Shown here piece by piece: positions 33,497 through 46,731 of a DNA stretch of 64,000 bases. Under the pieces are notes generated by a model that did not search any database, was not told where the DNA came from, and saw only the letters and a list, made by a program, of their open reading frames with translations. The stretch's first letter is position 1; the number at the start of each line of letters is the position of its first letter. The DNA is from Tamarix chinensis (lineage: Eukaryota; Streptophyta; Magnoliopsida; Caryophyllales; Tamaricaceae): the NCBI GenBank assembly GCA_030549775.1, contig CM060177.1, positions 69,181,638-69,245,637 of the forward strand. Reading direction: 5' to 3'. Made by a program: the position numbers and the translations under genes.

Positions 33497-34021
33497 TATG
33501 CAACTTCTACATAAAAGATATGCTTTATGGATTTAATTAGCTTTCCTAAATATTTCTCCATACTTGGCTCCTTAAATTCATATGGTTCATTATATTTTCC
33601 CACAACAAATGGTGAATAACTATATAATTTTATCTTGTTCGCCTTTAAGCCTTAGGCTATTCTAAGGCTAGACAGGGAATCTTTGTATTCAACTTCATTA
33701 TTGGTTGCACAAAATCCAAACTAGAGTGTATAATCCATTATTATTTGTTAGGGTTCATAAAAAGCACTGTAACCTCGGACCCTATGTTATTGGAATCTCC
33801 ATCAACATATAACATTACCCCTACCCCCCTAGGATCAATAAAGGGCTTAGCTTAGCTTTCAATGAACAATCAACAATAAAGTTAAAAAGGGCCTAAACCT
33901 TAATGGAAAGTTAGGATCGGTACTAAATATCAAATATGCTCATTTATGTAACCCATACAATTATCCATGCCTAATTCTCAGGTTTACGTAAGAAGCTTCT
34001 AAGAGGGACATTATTTATAAC
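33497..34021 (-). pseudogene. Tat-lineage Ty3 pol remnant: end of RT region and RNase H (RVT_3 type)
   Basis: RNase H degrades the RNA strand of the RNA/DNA hybrid in reverse transcription. On the minus strand, from about 34010, come an LRKPE word, a short linker, then LYVDGDSNNIGS (about 33816-33780), with the first catalytic Asp in YVDG. After a frameshift come TNNEVEYKDSL (catalytic Glu region), LYSYSPFVVG (where SDSQLVV is usual, so the second Asp is replaced) and EFKEPSMEKYLGK. This is the RVT_3-like RNase H found in Tat/Ogre elements, in addition to the usual one. Stops and frameshifts abound. LTR B2 separates it from gag. Only about 520 bases remain of what should be over 3 kb of pol. 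Confidence 0.75.
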
Positions 34022-36266
34022 TATAATGGAATGAGAATAAAAAAAGGTTGGTGTCTTATTTTGGTTCTTTGGAATTATTTTTACATTATTTAAATTATTC
34101 TATGGTTTTGTTTAGTTAAAACTTCCTAAAAAGTGCTGAGACATACCTCACATTCTCTTTTCTCCCTCACCTTTTTATTTCTCTCTTAGAAGCTAGACTG
34201 TATCTTTGGCTTTGTGCACCCCTTCCCTAACTCACCAACCTTCTGTCATGTCTCTTCCTGACCACACTCATCCCCCTTAATCTATCACGTGTTTCCCTTA
34301 CACCTTTATTTCCCACCCTCAACCTTAGTCAGACTTCCATCCCTTCTATTTATATATAGTGAACCACACTCTTCTATACGCTCCATCCCTAATTCATTTT
34401 CAATCCTTATCTTCTATTCTTGCTCTTTTCTTCCTTTCCCTAGAAAAATTTTCTAATTATTGAGCATTCTCCATTTTCATTCCTTTTTTCCTCTCTATTG
34501 AGAAAATAAAGACTTTTGTTTTCTTCCTTCCTTGGTCAAGTGTTGGCTCTTTTTTATTCTTCTAGTCTTAGCTTTATTGCTCCCTTGATTCTCTTAAATA
34601 TGGAAGGATTAAGGTAGATAAAGGATGGAGATTCTATCTTCAATTTCCTTAGAATTATATTTTTGAGAAAAAGGGTGAGTTGTGCTCTTGTTCTTATTCT
34701 TCTAATAATTTTTTATTTTAATGGGGTTAAAAAAATTGTTTTAATGATTTTACTTCGTGATTCTCTTAGGAATCAAGGCCTTTGTATACATTCATCAAAT
34801 TTAGAGTAAATTGTGCTAGAAGATTTACTTTAAGGTAAGGTATCCTTATCTCTAATATGAATAAGGTATTAAGATGTTTATTGTGGTTTTGAGTACTTGT
34901 TATGTTATTTGATGTTTATGTAATATGTCGAGCTCTTAATTTCTAGCATGTTTCCATGTTGTAGTGCTTTTTTTGGTTGATTTTGGTGTTCTCTAAAAAC
35001 ACCCATTAGGTGGCTTGTATGCCCTGGTTAGTGTTTGGTATCAACACTTAAGAAACCCATTTGGTTTGATTGGAATTTAATCATGGAATCTTAGAGGCCT
35101 TCCTAATATTTATACTAAGGGTTTGGTTATCTTTTATATCCCTAGCATAAGAGACCAAGTGTAGTGGATGTTAAATATCCTTGAGGAAGGCCCATTGGCA
35201 CTAGAGCTAGTTTGGTGGGTAAGGCATACCTAAAATTTAACGTATGCCCCCTCACCTAGAAGACTAATTGTAGTGGATAAGGAAGATCCCTGAGAAAACC
35301 CCCTTATCACTAGAGTGATGTGGGTGTTGGGAGTTGCCGTCTTAATTTCATCTCACTATGGAATATTAGTAATGATAATGATTTTATGGAAATGTACTTC
35401 GAGTAATGAGACATAAAATTTACCATATAACCCATCTTCTAGGAGACCAAGTGAGGTGGATTGGGAAGATCCTTGAGAAAAGCTCATTGGCACTAGTGTG
35501 ATGGGGTGGTGGGAGAGACAGTTCTATGCTATTCCTATCATGGAATATTGGAATTATGTGTTCTACTTTTATATAGCTTGTTTTTGAGACTCATTCATGT
35601 GTGTAAATGTGTATCCTAGTTCCTTGCTATGGCATTTATATGTCATCCATGCTCTTATTTTCTATCTTTCTAAGTATTTTGTATACCATGTTAATGTATG
35701 ACCTCAATTTGCAACATGAGCCCCTACTGTGTTTTAAGGAGTTTGTTTTACCCATACTTCACCATACTATATTTGTATGGTCATTATGATGATCCCACTT
35801 CTTGTTTGGTGAGCAGAGGATGGTTTGTAAGGATATGATTCCAACTAGAGTATGTTGAGGATGATGTTATGGGCTAGTAGCTACCCATTGCTTGAGATTT
35901 AAGAGTTATTTTCCTGTTTAGTGAATACTTAGGCTAACCCTTTAGATTTTTTTCCCACTATATTGGGATGTTTTTTATTCTTTTTGGTTATTTAAACTCT
36001 TGGCTTTGGTTCTTGTATTTGAATCTTGTATACTCTATTTTCTATATATTATTATTCTCATTGCTATCATTAGTATTATTGTATTAATAGTAGAGCATGG
36101 ATTCTTTGTTCTTCATTCCATTTATCCTTACATTAGGCATGGGTTAGATGATTATCACACCTCTCTCATGGTTGCTATGATGGTAACATCCCCTAGTTTT
36201 GCTTTTAAATGCTTTCGCATTGTTTACATAATAAATGTTTTTAGTTCTAAAATTAGGAGTGTTATA
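34022..36266 (+). mobile_element. Family B LTR (B2), plus strand, inside the Tat element
   Basis: Begins near TATAATGGAATG and ends near AATTAGGAGTGTTATA, an eroded GGGGTGTTACA. It is similar to B1 over most of its length: pyrimidine-rich stretch (34140-34320), GGTAAGGTATCCTTATCTC, a repeated module (35150-35530) and the CACCTCTCTCATGGTTG word before the end. It separates Tat pol (below 34021) from Tat gag (above 36267), both on the minus strand, so it inserted into that element. The 5 bp flanks do not match, so the boundaries may be off by some bases or a deletion has occurred. Confidence 0.55.
35150..35530 (+). repeat. Repeated module in LTR B2, three copies
   Basis: Copies near 35150, 35260 and 35445 share AGACCAAGTG, AGTGGAT..GAAGATCC, TGAGAAA and CACTAGAGTGATG words. 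They lie about 1 kb before the LTR end, the place held by the palindromic modules in family A. Confidence 0.6.
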
Positions 36267-37105
36267 GTCCATCATGAGCTAAGAGAAGGAGTCTATTGAG
36301 TCTTCCCTTATCTTTTCAAACTAACTCAAAAATGCTCCTTTTAATGTGATAGTAATTTCTTTTTATCATGTTTATTCTTAAGCCCCTTATAGTAACATTA
36401 AATTTATAAAGGTGTTTATATGATCTTCTGGATTAACTGAATTTTCATATGCCTCAAAAGCCAACATCTGTATACTTTGTGTCGATACCTCAAAGATCAC
36501 CTTAGTAAATAGCATTTGCTAAGTGAATATAACATCTTCCTTCTAATCATTTGTACCTTAAAGAGCATTAGATACCTTCATGTCTATGAACCTTCTTACT
36601 CTCAAATCATGTGTCAGTCTACTTCATACTAGTGTATGTAAGCCTGTGGGATGGGGCTTCTCTGACTTCCACTCTTACTTTGATTTAGAGGGCCAATAGA
36701 CTCATGGAACCCATCATTCCTCACTATTTTATCGCATACATCCTCTAAAAAATCCATATCTTCTTCTTGTACTATGAAACTATAGAGTTTAGTTATTGGT
36801 TCTCTTTCTAGCAAATCAACAGCCTTGTCTGAAGTTTCTTAAGGAATAGGTTATTTTGATTGTTGGGGAAGGAGGTGCTAATCCTAGTATAGAAGATAAG
36901 GTAGCTTACAAATGGTGTTGGTAAGAGGGGCCAAGATTTCCAACACCATCTCTTGAATAGAGGCACAGAGCTCATCATTAGTAGCTCGGAGTTGAGTGAT
37001 ATTGTCTAAGTGATCTTCCCTTAGGGTATCACTAGTACTTGGATAGGGTTGGTTAGGGTATTGTGTGGGGGTCATGTGTTTTGTAAGGGTATTTGCAAAT
37101 GGCAC
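36267..37105 (-). pseudogene. Tat-lineage Ty3 gag remnant
   Basis: Gag is the nucleocapsid polyprotein. The minus-strand reading starts at an ATG at 37105 with a hydrophilic N-terminal part (to about 36884), continues through about 36814-36629 (LEREPITKLYS), and after a frameshift shows AYENSVNPEDHINTF at about 36450-36400, matching the YDGTxDPxDHLxxF signature of Tat gag, then LMLL and LKGAFLS. In the last word TAG stands where the family has a Trp codon (TGG). Stops and frameshifts are many. Gag-pol order on the minus strand agrees with the RNase H piece at 33497-34021, but protease and most of RT are missing. Confidence 0.65.
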
Positions 37106-37509
37106 TTATTATGGTGTGAATAATGCAAACCAATATGTTCTTAAGGTTAGGGTAGGGGTAAATATAAGTGAATACCAAGGGAAAATTGGGAAAGAGAAAC
37201 CATAAAAGGGAAATTCATATCGCAAGTTCCATCCTAAAATGACTACAACACCTCCTATTTATTAAAGTGGTAATTAGGGTAAGGGGAAATGGGGAATACA
37301 ATGTGGTGAGATGTATGGAAGCTACCTTTTGTACTATATGGGTTAACTAGCCCAATAATGATGTTTCTTAGGCAATTAGCTTGGATATGGACCAATGCTA
37401 GAAAAGCATGCACATGCATATCTAGTTCAACCTTGGACTCTCCTTAGGCCGATATTTTTTCTTTGGGCTAGCTTGTAGAGGCTCAATAAACTAGTGAAAA
37501 AAAGATACC
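37106..37509. other. Unassigned sequence between Tat gag and copia gag
   Basis: May hold the Tat leader (minus) and the start of copia gag (plus). I saw no LTR end, primer-binding site or clear coding frame. Confidence 0.25.
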
Positions 37510-38450
37510 CATGTTATTATTCGATAATTGATGAACATCAAGTATATGGAGACTTTGAGTGTTTCGGAACACTTGAGTGGCTTTCAAGGATTGGTGAACA
37601 AACTCACTAATATGATGATGGTGCTTGACACTAAAATGCAAGTGCTCAACTTCTTAGTTTTTTGTCCCATATTTGGTTCACACTTGTGGTTTCATTACAT
37701 AACTATGCACCATAATTTATTCTCATGTTGAACACTAGAGAAGATAGCTTGTTTAATGAATAATCAAGGAATGCATGTTGAATCTGAGGCACTTGTAACA
37801 AAATACCATAGAATAATTTATAATAGGATATTCTATAGTAGATATAAGTATATAGCTAGATTAAGAGACAAGTTCAGAGGTAGATCAAATAGGAGATGGG
37901 ATATGGAATGCTTCTATTGTAGAGTTAATGGCCATATGAAAAAAATATAAGAGACTTAAAAGAAAGCAATATGGAAATGGTGATAAGAGTAATGTAGCCA
38001 ATCCTACATTCATTAGAGATGGAGTAATCTTTGTTTGTCATGTTGGACAAGTTGATTTAGCATCACAAGACAAATGTTGAGTTGTGGATTCTAAAATCAT
38101 ATCAGACTTCATGTAGGGAAATCATTACCTTCAATCAAATTAATGATTATAGTCTTGTACGAATGGGAAATGGAAATTTATCAAAGATTGTGGGAATAGG
38201 AGATGGTTCCTTGGAAACAAACACTAAATATCATCTAATATTGAAAGATGTGAAGTTCCTAACATGCTTCTTAATTTAATATCCATGGTATTATTAGACA
38301 AAGAAGGATATACTAGTGTGTTTAGGGATACAAAATGGAAGCTTACACAAAAGTCTCTAGTGATAGCTCAAGGTAAGAAATTGAATATCCTGTATTTGAT
38401 TAATGCTATATTAGAATATTCACATGTTAGATGGCAACACAAATAAATAA
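37510..38450 (+). pseudogene. Tork/Tnt1-type copia gag-protease fragment
   Basis: Plus-strand remnant of the 5' half of a Ty1/copia polyprotein. Gag of the UBN2 type shows LSVSEHLSGFQGLVNKLT and MQVLNFL (37528-37731). After a frameshift, a zinc knuckle begins CFYCRVNGHMKK at about 37910; its last Cys is lost at a stop. The protease part follows: an ASQD word with a Val-Asp-Ser remnant of the active site (about 38060-38090), then VRMGNGNLSKIVGIG, LILKDVKF, DKEGYTSVF and KWKLTQKSLVIA (to about 38446). This order is characteristic of the Tnt1/Tork lineage. No integrase, RT or LTRs follow. Several stops and frame changes show it is dead. Confidence 0.8.
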
Positions 38451-39897
38451 GACGCATAAGTAAGAAGGGTTTTAAATATAACACATTCATTTTTTTAACA
38501 ATAAAATTTTTCTTTTACATGACATTTTATAGAATCTAAATAGGAAATTTAGGGAGCTTTATAGCATCCAATATGGAAAAGATATGACCAGTACCTAACC
38601 TATGATGGGTGGAAGGCTAAAATGTTAACTCACATCCTATGATTCAAGTGTGGTCATAATCTAACTTGAATATGATATAACACTTACACATCTTATATAG
38701 AAAATAATTACAAGATCTAATAAAGCTCTACAAGAAGAAAGTAAAATTGAATATGAGATCTTGAGGATCCAAATCAATATGCTTAAAGATCCCACATAGG
38801 CTAGCATAAGACGAAAATAATAGGGTAGCAATATGGTATGCATAGTGAGTAACACCTAATTATCTTACATAAGTATGCTTCACAAAAGAAAATGCATTAT
38901 CACATTATAGTGATATCTCATCTTCCTAAGGATAGGGTATAATAACATAAGGTTACATGCTAACATCTAGGTATATAATAAACAAGGAAAGAAAATCCCT
39001 ATGGCATCTTTAGGAAATCAATTTCGATTAATATTAACCATGTTGACAAGGAAGCATACATGATAAATTCCAACAATTAATCACATAGGACAGCTTGAAG
39101 CTTGCTACATAGGGTAGTAAATAATGAACAATTTGTTATACAGCAAGGTTATAATATATAAAACATGAAATCATGAATGATTCTACAAAAATGGAAATGA
39201 ATCAAGGAAATCTTATAAGCATCTCTAGAATGCATGTAAACAAGTGTCACATAAGGCGTAAATCCAAAAGGCACAAAAAAGGTAAATCACATACACCATA
39301 GGTGTGTGGATTCAAACTCCAAAGCACAATTTTGGATATTTAGTACTACCACAACTATATAGAACCCATAGGAAACATACAAAAACAATAAGGCATATAA
39401 ATAAAAAGTACAAGCACACCTATCCTACCAAAATAATTAAAGTCAAGGGTTCAAAAAATAATCATTTGAGCACCTTGATCCATTACAAATGAGCATACTA
39501 ATGTTGGGGGGAGGGGGTTGTCTAAGGAATTCAACGTCTGCTTAGACCAAAACTATAAATGCTACCATAGGCCAAACATCCTTCCCACTACCAGTGGAGT
39601 ATGATAAATGTAGTATTACCAAAGGTATCCTAATCCTTAAGGACACATACCCCCTATAGAGTTATAAGAATCATATAGAGTAAAAAAGACACCAAACTAC
39701 TATATGAATACCAACCCTTAACAATTTTCAAATATGCAAAATGAGGGTCTAAATGACAATGCGTTTAAAATGCCAACACAACATATATTCCATAAAGGGA
39801 AACTTAGAGAGTATATATATCATGTAACACATAATTATTTAAGGTTAGCACAAAATCCCAGAGATAATTAGAGAGTATTCAAATAGTAAAAATTAGT
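38451..39897. other. AT-rich, no recognisable gene or LTR end
   Basis: No copia integrase continues from the fragment before it. I see no LTR terminus, tandem repeat or coding signal. Frames at 38661-38855 and 39304-39492 are isolated and unlike known families. The word CCACTACCAGTGG near 39589 is a short palindrome of the kind seen in family A cassettes, which may hint at an eroded LTR. Confidence 0.3.
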
Positions 39898-39902
39898 TAT
39901 CT

Positions 39903-42900
39903 TGTAACATTCCCATTCTTCACTACTGAAATATTTTTTTATAACATTATCGAAGTGGAAATATAAGTCTAACCTATAAAAAATGGGGTTCTATCACTAT
40001 GTCTAAACTAAGATAGCTACCTCACTATGTACCTCACCTTAGACATAAGGCTAAGTATCTAACCAAACAAATACTTAGAAAAAGTAGAGTACACAAAAAA
40101 AAAATTAGAGACAGCAAAAATCAATGTTTACAACCCAAAAATTTGTATAAGATATATCAAAACAAAATGGTACCTAGAATAAATCATTTTTAAATGAAAA
40201 GTGCCTTGATCACTCAAGGGAATAAGAGAGAGGCCTTAGGAATGCCTGTGCTCATTAACCCAACTATGCTAAGGGGAGGATGAACCACTCATTGGTCATC
40301 CTCAGGAGTCCTACAATGAACCTCCTTATTATGGGTTCAAGTAGGGGATTGCAATAACAAAACCATCAGTAGGCATACATATTGAGCAAACTAGTATACC
40401 ACTATCATAAAGATCTTAGTACAAGCAAGATCGACACAACATGCTTATGGTGTGACCTACTAAATGCGTATGTGATTTTCCTTCTATATCCTTCACATAA
40501 AATCGTACAGGTCATACAAGGTATATTTGGTCCCCTAAAACATGCTTAATCATATTTATACTAGCATACGATGGTATACATATTATAACATTCATATCGC
40601 CCTCCTAAGGAACATATAGTACTTTGAATATCTATACAGTAGTGTTTAGAGTGTAATTAGGAGGGTAATGGAAAATTAAAATTACATATAGGAATTTCCA
40701 ATCATATATTTTTATAGTAGGTGGATCCTGATTATAATAGCATTAAATCATGTGATAATTCATGAAAACATGTTGAAAATATAGAAATGTTCCACAACGG
40801 GGCATTAAAGGGAAACGTATAATTGACATAGAATTTAAGGAAGGTAAACATGAGTTACAAAACATATTCATTACTAAAGTGAGGTGTGAGCTATTTAAGT
40901 ACAATAGGGAAAATAAAGTATCACGTTAGTAAAATAACCATAAGCATAAAACAAGATCAGGCCAAATAATATCTCCTAGGGTCTCATTTCAGTTACTATT
41001 TTCTTAAGGTATAAATAGAATTCCTTTACAAAATTATTGAGCAAGAGGTGAGCATATAACTCTTTTACCCCATGTTATTGAGAAATAGGTGGGATTATTC
41101 CCCATAGTCTCTCAATACCATGGAATTCAAACCAAATAAGTGGATATAAAGTCTTGACTCATGTTAAAGTAATCTAGTGGACATAAGTCCTAGCTCATGC
41201 CTAAATAACTATCCTATGGTGAATAGACCTTTTAATATCATTATCTCTGAGTACATCACCAATTTTTAGAGTAGGAAAGGCACCAAGATCAAATAGGATC
41301 CTAGTATCAACTAGGTTCCCAGTTGAAGGCACTCAAAGGTAAAGCACCCTAAGGTAAATAAACTCAAGGTAACTAATCGAGGATCAAATAATCTAGAACT
41401 ATCATGATGCTCATTCCACTTTAAGTGATTTGTGTATGTTGGGATGCCATTTTACATAACGGCCCACAAACAGTATCACACCAAGTAACTAGCCTTTTTG
41501 ATTCAATACACCTATATAAGGTTCTCACATCATCTAGTATTCCCATTTAAGGTATCTTTAAGTGATTATTCCATTATGTGATCAATTATGCCAGTGGGTG
41601 GAATTATATAATGTTAATATCAACCATGAATGTCCAAGCTAAAAATTGAATTTACATTGATTTTTATTTTGTTCACCCTTTAAATCTAGATCAAAGCCTA
41701 GGGTGAAGGTTAAAGTGATAGTTCATTTCTTAACCACAATCTTACCATTCATTAAAGGATGTTCCCATTTAATCTCCAAGGCTAAAGATGAAGGTCCAAT
41801 TGGAGCTTAAATAGATTCTAACCCTAAATTATAATTATTTATCCATTTATTTCAATAGCTAAGTTAAAGTCACTGCTTATAGATAAGGTCAACTAAAATC
41901 CACCCTTAATGTCCATGTTATTGTCTTTGATTCTTGCTAAGTCATTTAACTTAAAAGGTTTCACATGTTAAGGCCATGATATAAGCCACCATAGGTATAT
42001 TATCCACCATTTTGATTCATTTAATAAATACTAACCATACAAAAAAAAAAATCCATTTTTATCTATGAAATCATCTACTTATATTGTAGTTAAGAGAAAG
42101 GTGTAAATCCTAAATTAATGTCAACATTGGTCAACCAGGATAAACTTCTATTTACTAAATTTCATCTATTATTTAAAATTCAATAATCTAGGTAAATTCA
42201 TAGCTTATAACATCTTATATCATTATCCAAGCATGAGAAACTCAAAGCATCATATTTGAGAAGAAATAGGTAAGGAAAGAAAAATTGGTTGAGACATGTC
42301 AATATGTTCCAAAAACTAATCGATGGGTCTCGATGACCAATCAATTAGTTTCATTTACTAGTCAATCGATTAGGGCATTGTCAACCTTATTAGTGGTGGT
42401 GAATTAGTTGATTGGTCAACCTCACCAGTTAATTGATTTGAAAACTAATCAATTGATTTGGTTAAATTGTTCCATGTTTCTAACTAGAGGCTAAGACTAT
42501 TAAGGTCACAAACCAACCAATCACTGTCAAAAAATTTGATTTATTTAACCCAAGACTAAGACCATTAGGATCATAGACCAACTAGTTGATGGCTTTACCA
42601 AACCACTAGATTAGTCTTGGGGGCCAGTCTATTGGTCATGGAGACTAGTTGATTGGTTTGGGGAGAAAACAACCCTAACAAAACACACTTACACAATTAA
42701 ATTCCATAACCTTTGTCTAATAAATCCAAAAAGAAATATTATGTAATTCAAGGTTATTAACAATAAATATTCATGAATTCACATGTGAAAAACCAAAATT
42801 ATGCTAGAATCTCAGTAAAATCATGCTTATACTTTAAGAACTTTGTAGGAAAACATGTATCACATTCTCTTCTTGGTAACCCATCATGCAAACATCTATC

Positions 42901-44326
42901 CATCATATCACACATACCATTATCACTCACTACACCTAGAATATAAAAATTAATTATGGATGTAAAATCATATTTATGATGTTTATGCATACAAGACTTT
43001 AAGTTAAGCTTCCTATCAATTCTTTCATTCATTCCCTACTAACTAGTGTAGATAAATTGTCATCTATGATAATCACGATATCACATACTTAAAGAAAATG
43101 CACTATGATTTCCCATACATGTTTCTACAAATATAGGGGAGACAATGGTTTACCTTAAAAGAGCTGAGAAACACACCAAAAAGAGTAAAAGTATTTGAAA
43201 ATCCAAACCCCTTTCCTACACTAAAACACCTTTCTAGAAAAGCTAGATTAAAACTTAGTAAAATGTTTACAATTGTGCAAAGAAGATCTAATAAAAGTGG
43301 AGACCAAGGAGAGGAAATCAAAGAAAACCCACCTTCCAAATGAGAAAATAGAGAACACTAGAGATGAAAGCTAACCCTTACTCTTTTACTAAATCTAACC
43401 CCATCTTGATTAAGATCAAAATAAGAAGGAGCTAGAGAAGGGATTAGAAGAGGAAAATAATGTCATAAACAAAATTAAAGGAGAGGGAATGTGGAAAAGA
43501 AAGTGTGAAGAAAAATAGGCATTTCAGAGGTTAGGGAGCAAGGGAGAAAGTGAAGACTTTGAGCTCGATTTGTTGAGGATTTCTACTAAAAGAAGAAGGA
43601 AAAGGGAGTATATAAATTGAGGCCCCAAACCCTATCTCTAATTAAAGGTTCAAAGTGCATGTTTCGAAGGTTAAAGCTGGCATTTTTGTCTTTGATCTAA
43701 ATTGGTGAAATTGTAATGTTCTAGGTATTGTGCTATATAAATTTTGAACACAAGAAAGGGATAATGATAAAAATGGAAGAGAATTGCAGTTTAGAAATCT
43801 ACTAAGGTTGAAGGAGCAAATAATCTGCTCAAAAATCTCATAAAAGAGAGAGAAGACAAGGAAGAAGAAGACAAAGGAGCTAAAGTCATGAAAGTGACTC
43901 ATAAGAAATTGCATATGTTGAAAATCAATAAAGTAGGTTAGTTGGGCCCAAAAGTTTCATAAAAGAAACAAACAACTATTTAGAACATAATCAAGATGCT
44001 ATAAAATATTTAAGAAAATATTTACAATGAAAATTGATTACAAATAACAAATAATTTTTAAAAACTAGTTGGTCGTTACTCTAAACAAGTCGATCGATTC
44101 ATCGAGTTTGAAAACTCTAATCTAATGAACAAACAAGTTGATCGGTACCTCCAAAAAATTAATTGGTTTCCTGATAAAACCAATTGTCATCCAAAATTCA
44201 AATGAAACTCAACCAAGAACCATACCAATCTTAAACACATCTCTAAAATAAGATCACACACACTTAGATCACCATCAAACACATAGTTTAGTACACAATA
44301 AAGACCCTAAAAAGTGGGGTATTACA
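39903..44326 (-). mobile_element. Solo LTR, family B-like, minus strand, TSD TATCT/AATCT
   Basis: On the plus strand it starts TGTAACATTCCC and ends AAGTGGGGTATTACA, so on the minus strand it begins TGTAATACCCC. The flanks are TATCT (39898-39902) and AATCT (44327-44331), a 4 of 5 match. At 4424 bp it contains the CCAATCGATTAGTT-type cluster (42290-42660 and 44080-44200), a purine-rich stretch (43400-43560) and TATATAAATTGAGG near 43610. No internal region adjoins it. Frames at 42799-43032, 43103-43339 and 43642-43914 are AT-rich by-products. Confidence 0.65.
42290..42660 (-). repeat. CCAATCAATTAGTT / CCAATCGATTGG-type motif cluster
   Basis: At least ten degenerate, partly palindromic words such as AGTCAATCGATTAGG, TTAGTTGATTGGTC and AATCAATTGATTTGG. 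Short inverted repeats, irregular spacing. Confidence 0.65.
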
Positions 44327-44522
44327 AATCTATTAAATCATCATGGATTAGAAGATCCCTCAAAAAATTTAAGGAAAACCTCAAAATGGAAGGCTATAAC
44401 CTATAATAAAAAAAAATAGAAATCAAAGGCTAAAATCCTTGAACAACATTTTAAAAAGTAAAATGAATACACCGCTTACCGAGTAAGAGTTTTAGAAAAA
44501 TAATTGAAAGTTGAACTTAGGT
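44327..44522. other. Old sequence between two LTRs
   Basis: Continues at 46459 after the LTR inserted at 44523. AT-rich and not recognised. Confidence 0.3.
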
Positions 44523-46453
44523 TATAATACCTCATCTCTTAAAAACCCCAACCTTTTCACGATCATATCTATTTAAAAAATATATATATGAATTGGAAAC
44601 CTTAGTTTCATTTTTATTTTTCAACCTCTTCTCACAATTTTGTGAATAACAACTAAGTGTAAAAAGTGAATCTATGTGGATAGTAATTACTAATAATATA
44701 ATATTTTTTTTATTTTAGATTTAAGTTTCTAGTATAAAATGGCATTTCCATCATTTGTAAATATTATTTTATTTCAATAGTAAAATTTTTCAAATTGGTG
44801 TGGAATCTTATTTTGATATAGTTGAGCTAATTATATATGCAATTTTTACTAATTTTGGTCTTGGCTACAAAAGTTGGGTTTTAATATAATTTTTTCTAGT
44901 TTTGAGGTATCTAAACCTATGGATAGAGTTTCATATCTTTAAAGTATGTTTATGTTATTGAATGACTAAATATATGAACAGTATGATCAGTTGGTCTTTA
45001 GGGTCTTGTTGACTTAAGCCTCACTCTCATCTAATTTTCTAGAAATCTTACTTCATAGGAAGTGTAAAATTTTTTATTGATGAAAAGTATTTATTTTGGC
45101 TTCTTACATCTAATTTTATATTTTTTTCCTATGCCCTTTAGCCTTTGATTTTGGGTTTTTCTTAAAACAATTTAGGGATCTTATGATCCATGGTGATCCA
45201 TTGGTGATAAATGGTTTTCATGGGTTTAGAACAATTTGTGAATGTTTTTTGAGGTTTTTTTTAGTTAAACATAAACATTTATGTATGCAAATGATTATCT
45301 CTATGATGTGAAAGGTTACAGTAATCCTTTAAAATTTTTAGAGGTTACTTGTTATCCTTTAAAACCAACATACATTCTCTTGAATTTTTTTTCCTTTTTT
45401 TTCATAAAATAGAAAGGGGTTATAATCATATTATAACTTGTTTTCCTTTCAAATTTATAAATCCTTTTACACCCTATAAGGGTATGTATACTTAAGAATC
45501 AAGATACCATTGGTGAGGCCAATGTGGTAGCAAACCATTGTTGATGGGTGTTAAATGTCTGACCTACTATGGCATTTGGTTATTGATATGATGTAAATGT
45601 ATCATCCTTAGAAAAACCCTTAACCCAAATGTTCATGTGTACTAGAGCTAAGTTCGTATTATTAATTCCATGCAAGCATGGCTATGTGTATTGATTCCTT
45701 AATCTGATAGCTATATTAATGGTTTTGACCTATGTGTCTATTTATGACAAGAAATGATGTCCATAGATGAGCACCAATATGTGTTTAGTGTAACATTTGA
45801 GATACCATGGGCCAGAAGATAACAAATCAGATTTATATGATTGTGATATATGAAAGAGTTATAATCAGAATTGAATTCCTTAATATGCCTTAGGGTTTTG
45901 CTTTACTATTTACATGTGTTATATACAAGGGTTTTAGCATGCAATCCTATATCATTATGTTATGTCCTTAGGAATTCATGATACTACTATGATATGATAA
46001 TGTGTTTTGATTGAAGTATTATTGTGTGTGATAATTAGGTCTTACTTAGTATGATCATTCTAATGATACTACACCAGCCTTGTGTGGGTTTCTCATGCTT
46101 TGCTTTGTGTGGTTGAGAGTATTAAGTCCTTGGGCAGCTCGTTAGTTGCTTCAGTTTGAATCATTGGGATCCTATGTTCTAATTTTTTTTAGTTCTCATT
46201 AAGCTCTCTTAGATATTATTGATGTTATGTATTTTTTTTAAGTATTGCAAGTCTTATATTAGACTCGAGTTAGGTGATAGTCACACATAAATTTTGGGAT
46301 ATGAGTTTACTTTTCAGCCTTACACCTAATATAGGTTAAGTAACAATTTTACCTCTCTTATGTTGGTTGTGGTGCTAGTACCCTACATTTTCTATTTAGC
46401 TTCCACAATATTTCTTATAAAATAACAATATTGTTGAAATTAGGGGTGTTACA
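44523..46453 (+). mobile_element. Solo LTR, 1.9 kb, TSD TAGGT
   Basis: Starts TATAATACCTC and ends AATTAGGGGTGTTACA, flanked by perfect TAGGT at 44518-44522 and 46454-46458. The 3' part has the CCTCTCTTATGTTGGTTGTG word of family B LTRs, while the start matches 31453. No palindromic modules and no CCAATCGATTGG cluster are evident, so it is a short or deleted member. No coding DNA. Confidence 0.82.
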
Positions 46454-46458
46454 TAGGT

Positions 46459-46726
46459 CAACATGGTGCAAAGTCCCACCTATCACATTATTCATCTATT
46501 TAGCCAATAAATGAGAAAAACACACTTTAAAGACATAAAAACTGATCTAAAGGATTAAATATCTCAAATTGAGTGGAAAAATATTAAAAAAACATTTATT
46601 TTTCTAGGGACCATAATTAGGAAAATACTCAAATATAAATAAGGTCCCAAGTTAAAATTTAAAAAAGTACTATTTTTGAAAATTATTATTTTATACTAAG
46701 AAGCCTAAAAATAAAAATAAAAATAT
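46459..46726. other. Old sequence between LTR and chromovirus
   Basis: Continuation of 44327-44522. AT-rich, no feature seen. Confidence 0.3.
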
Positions 46727-46731
46727 TTTAT

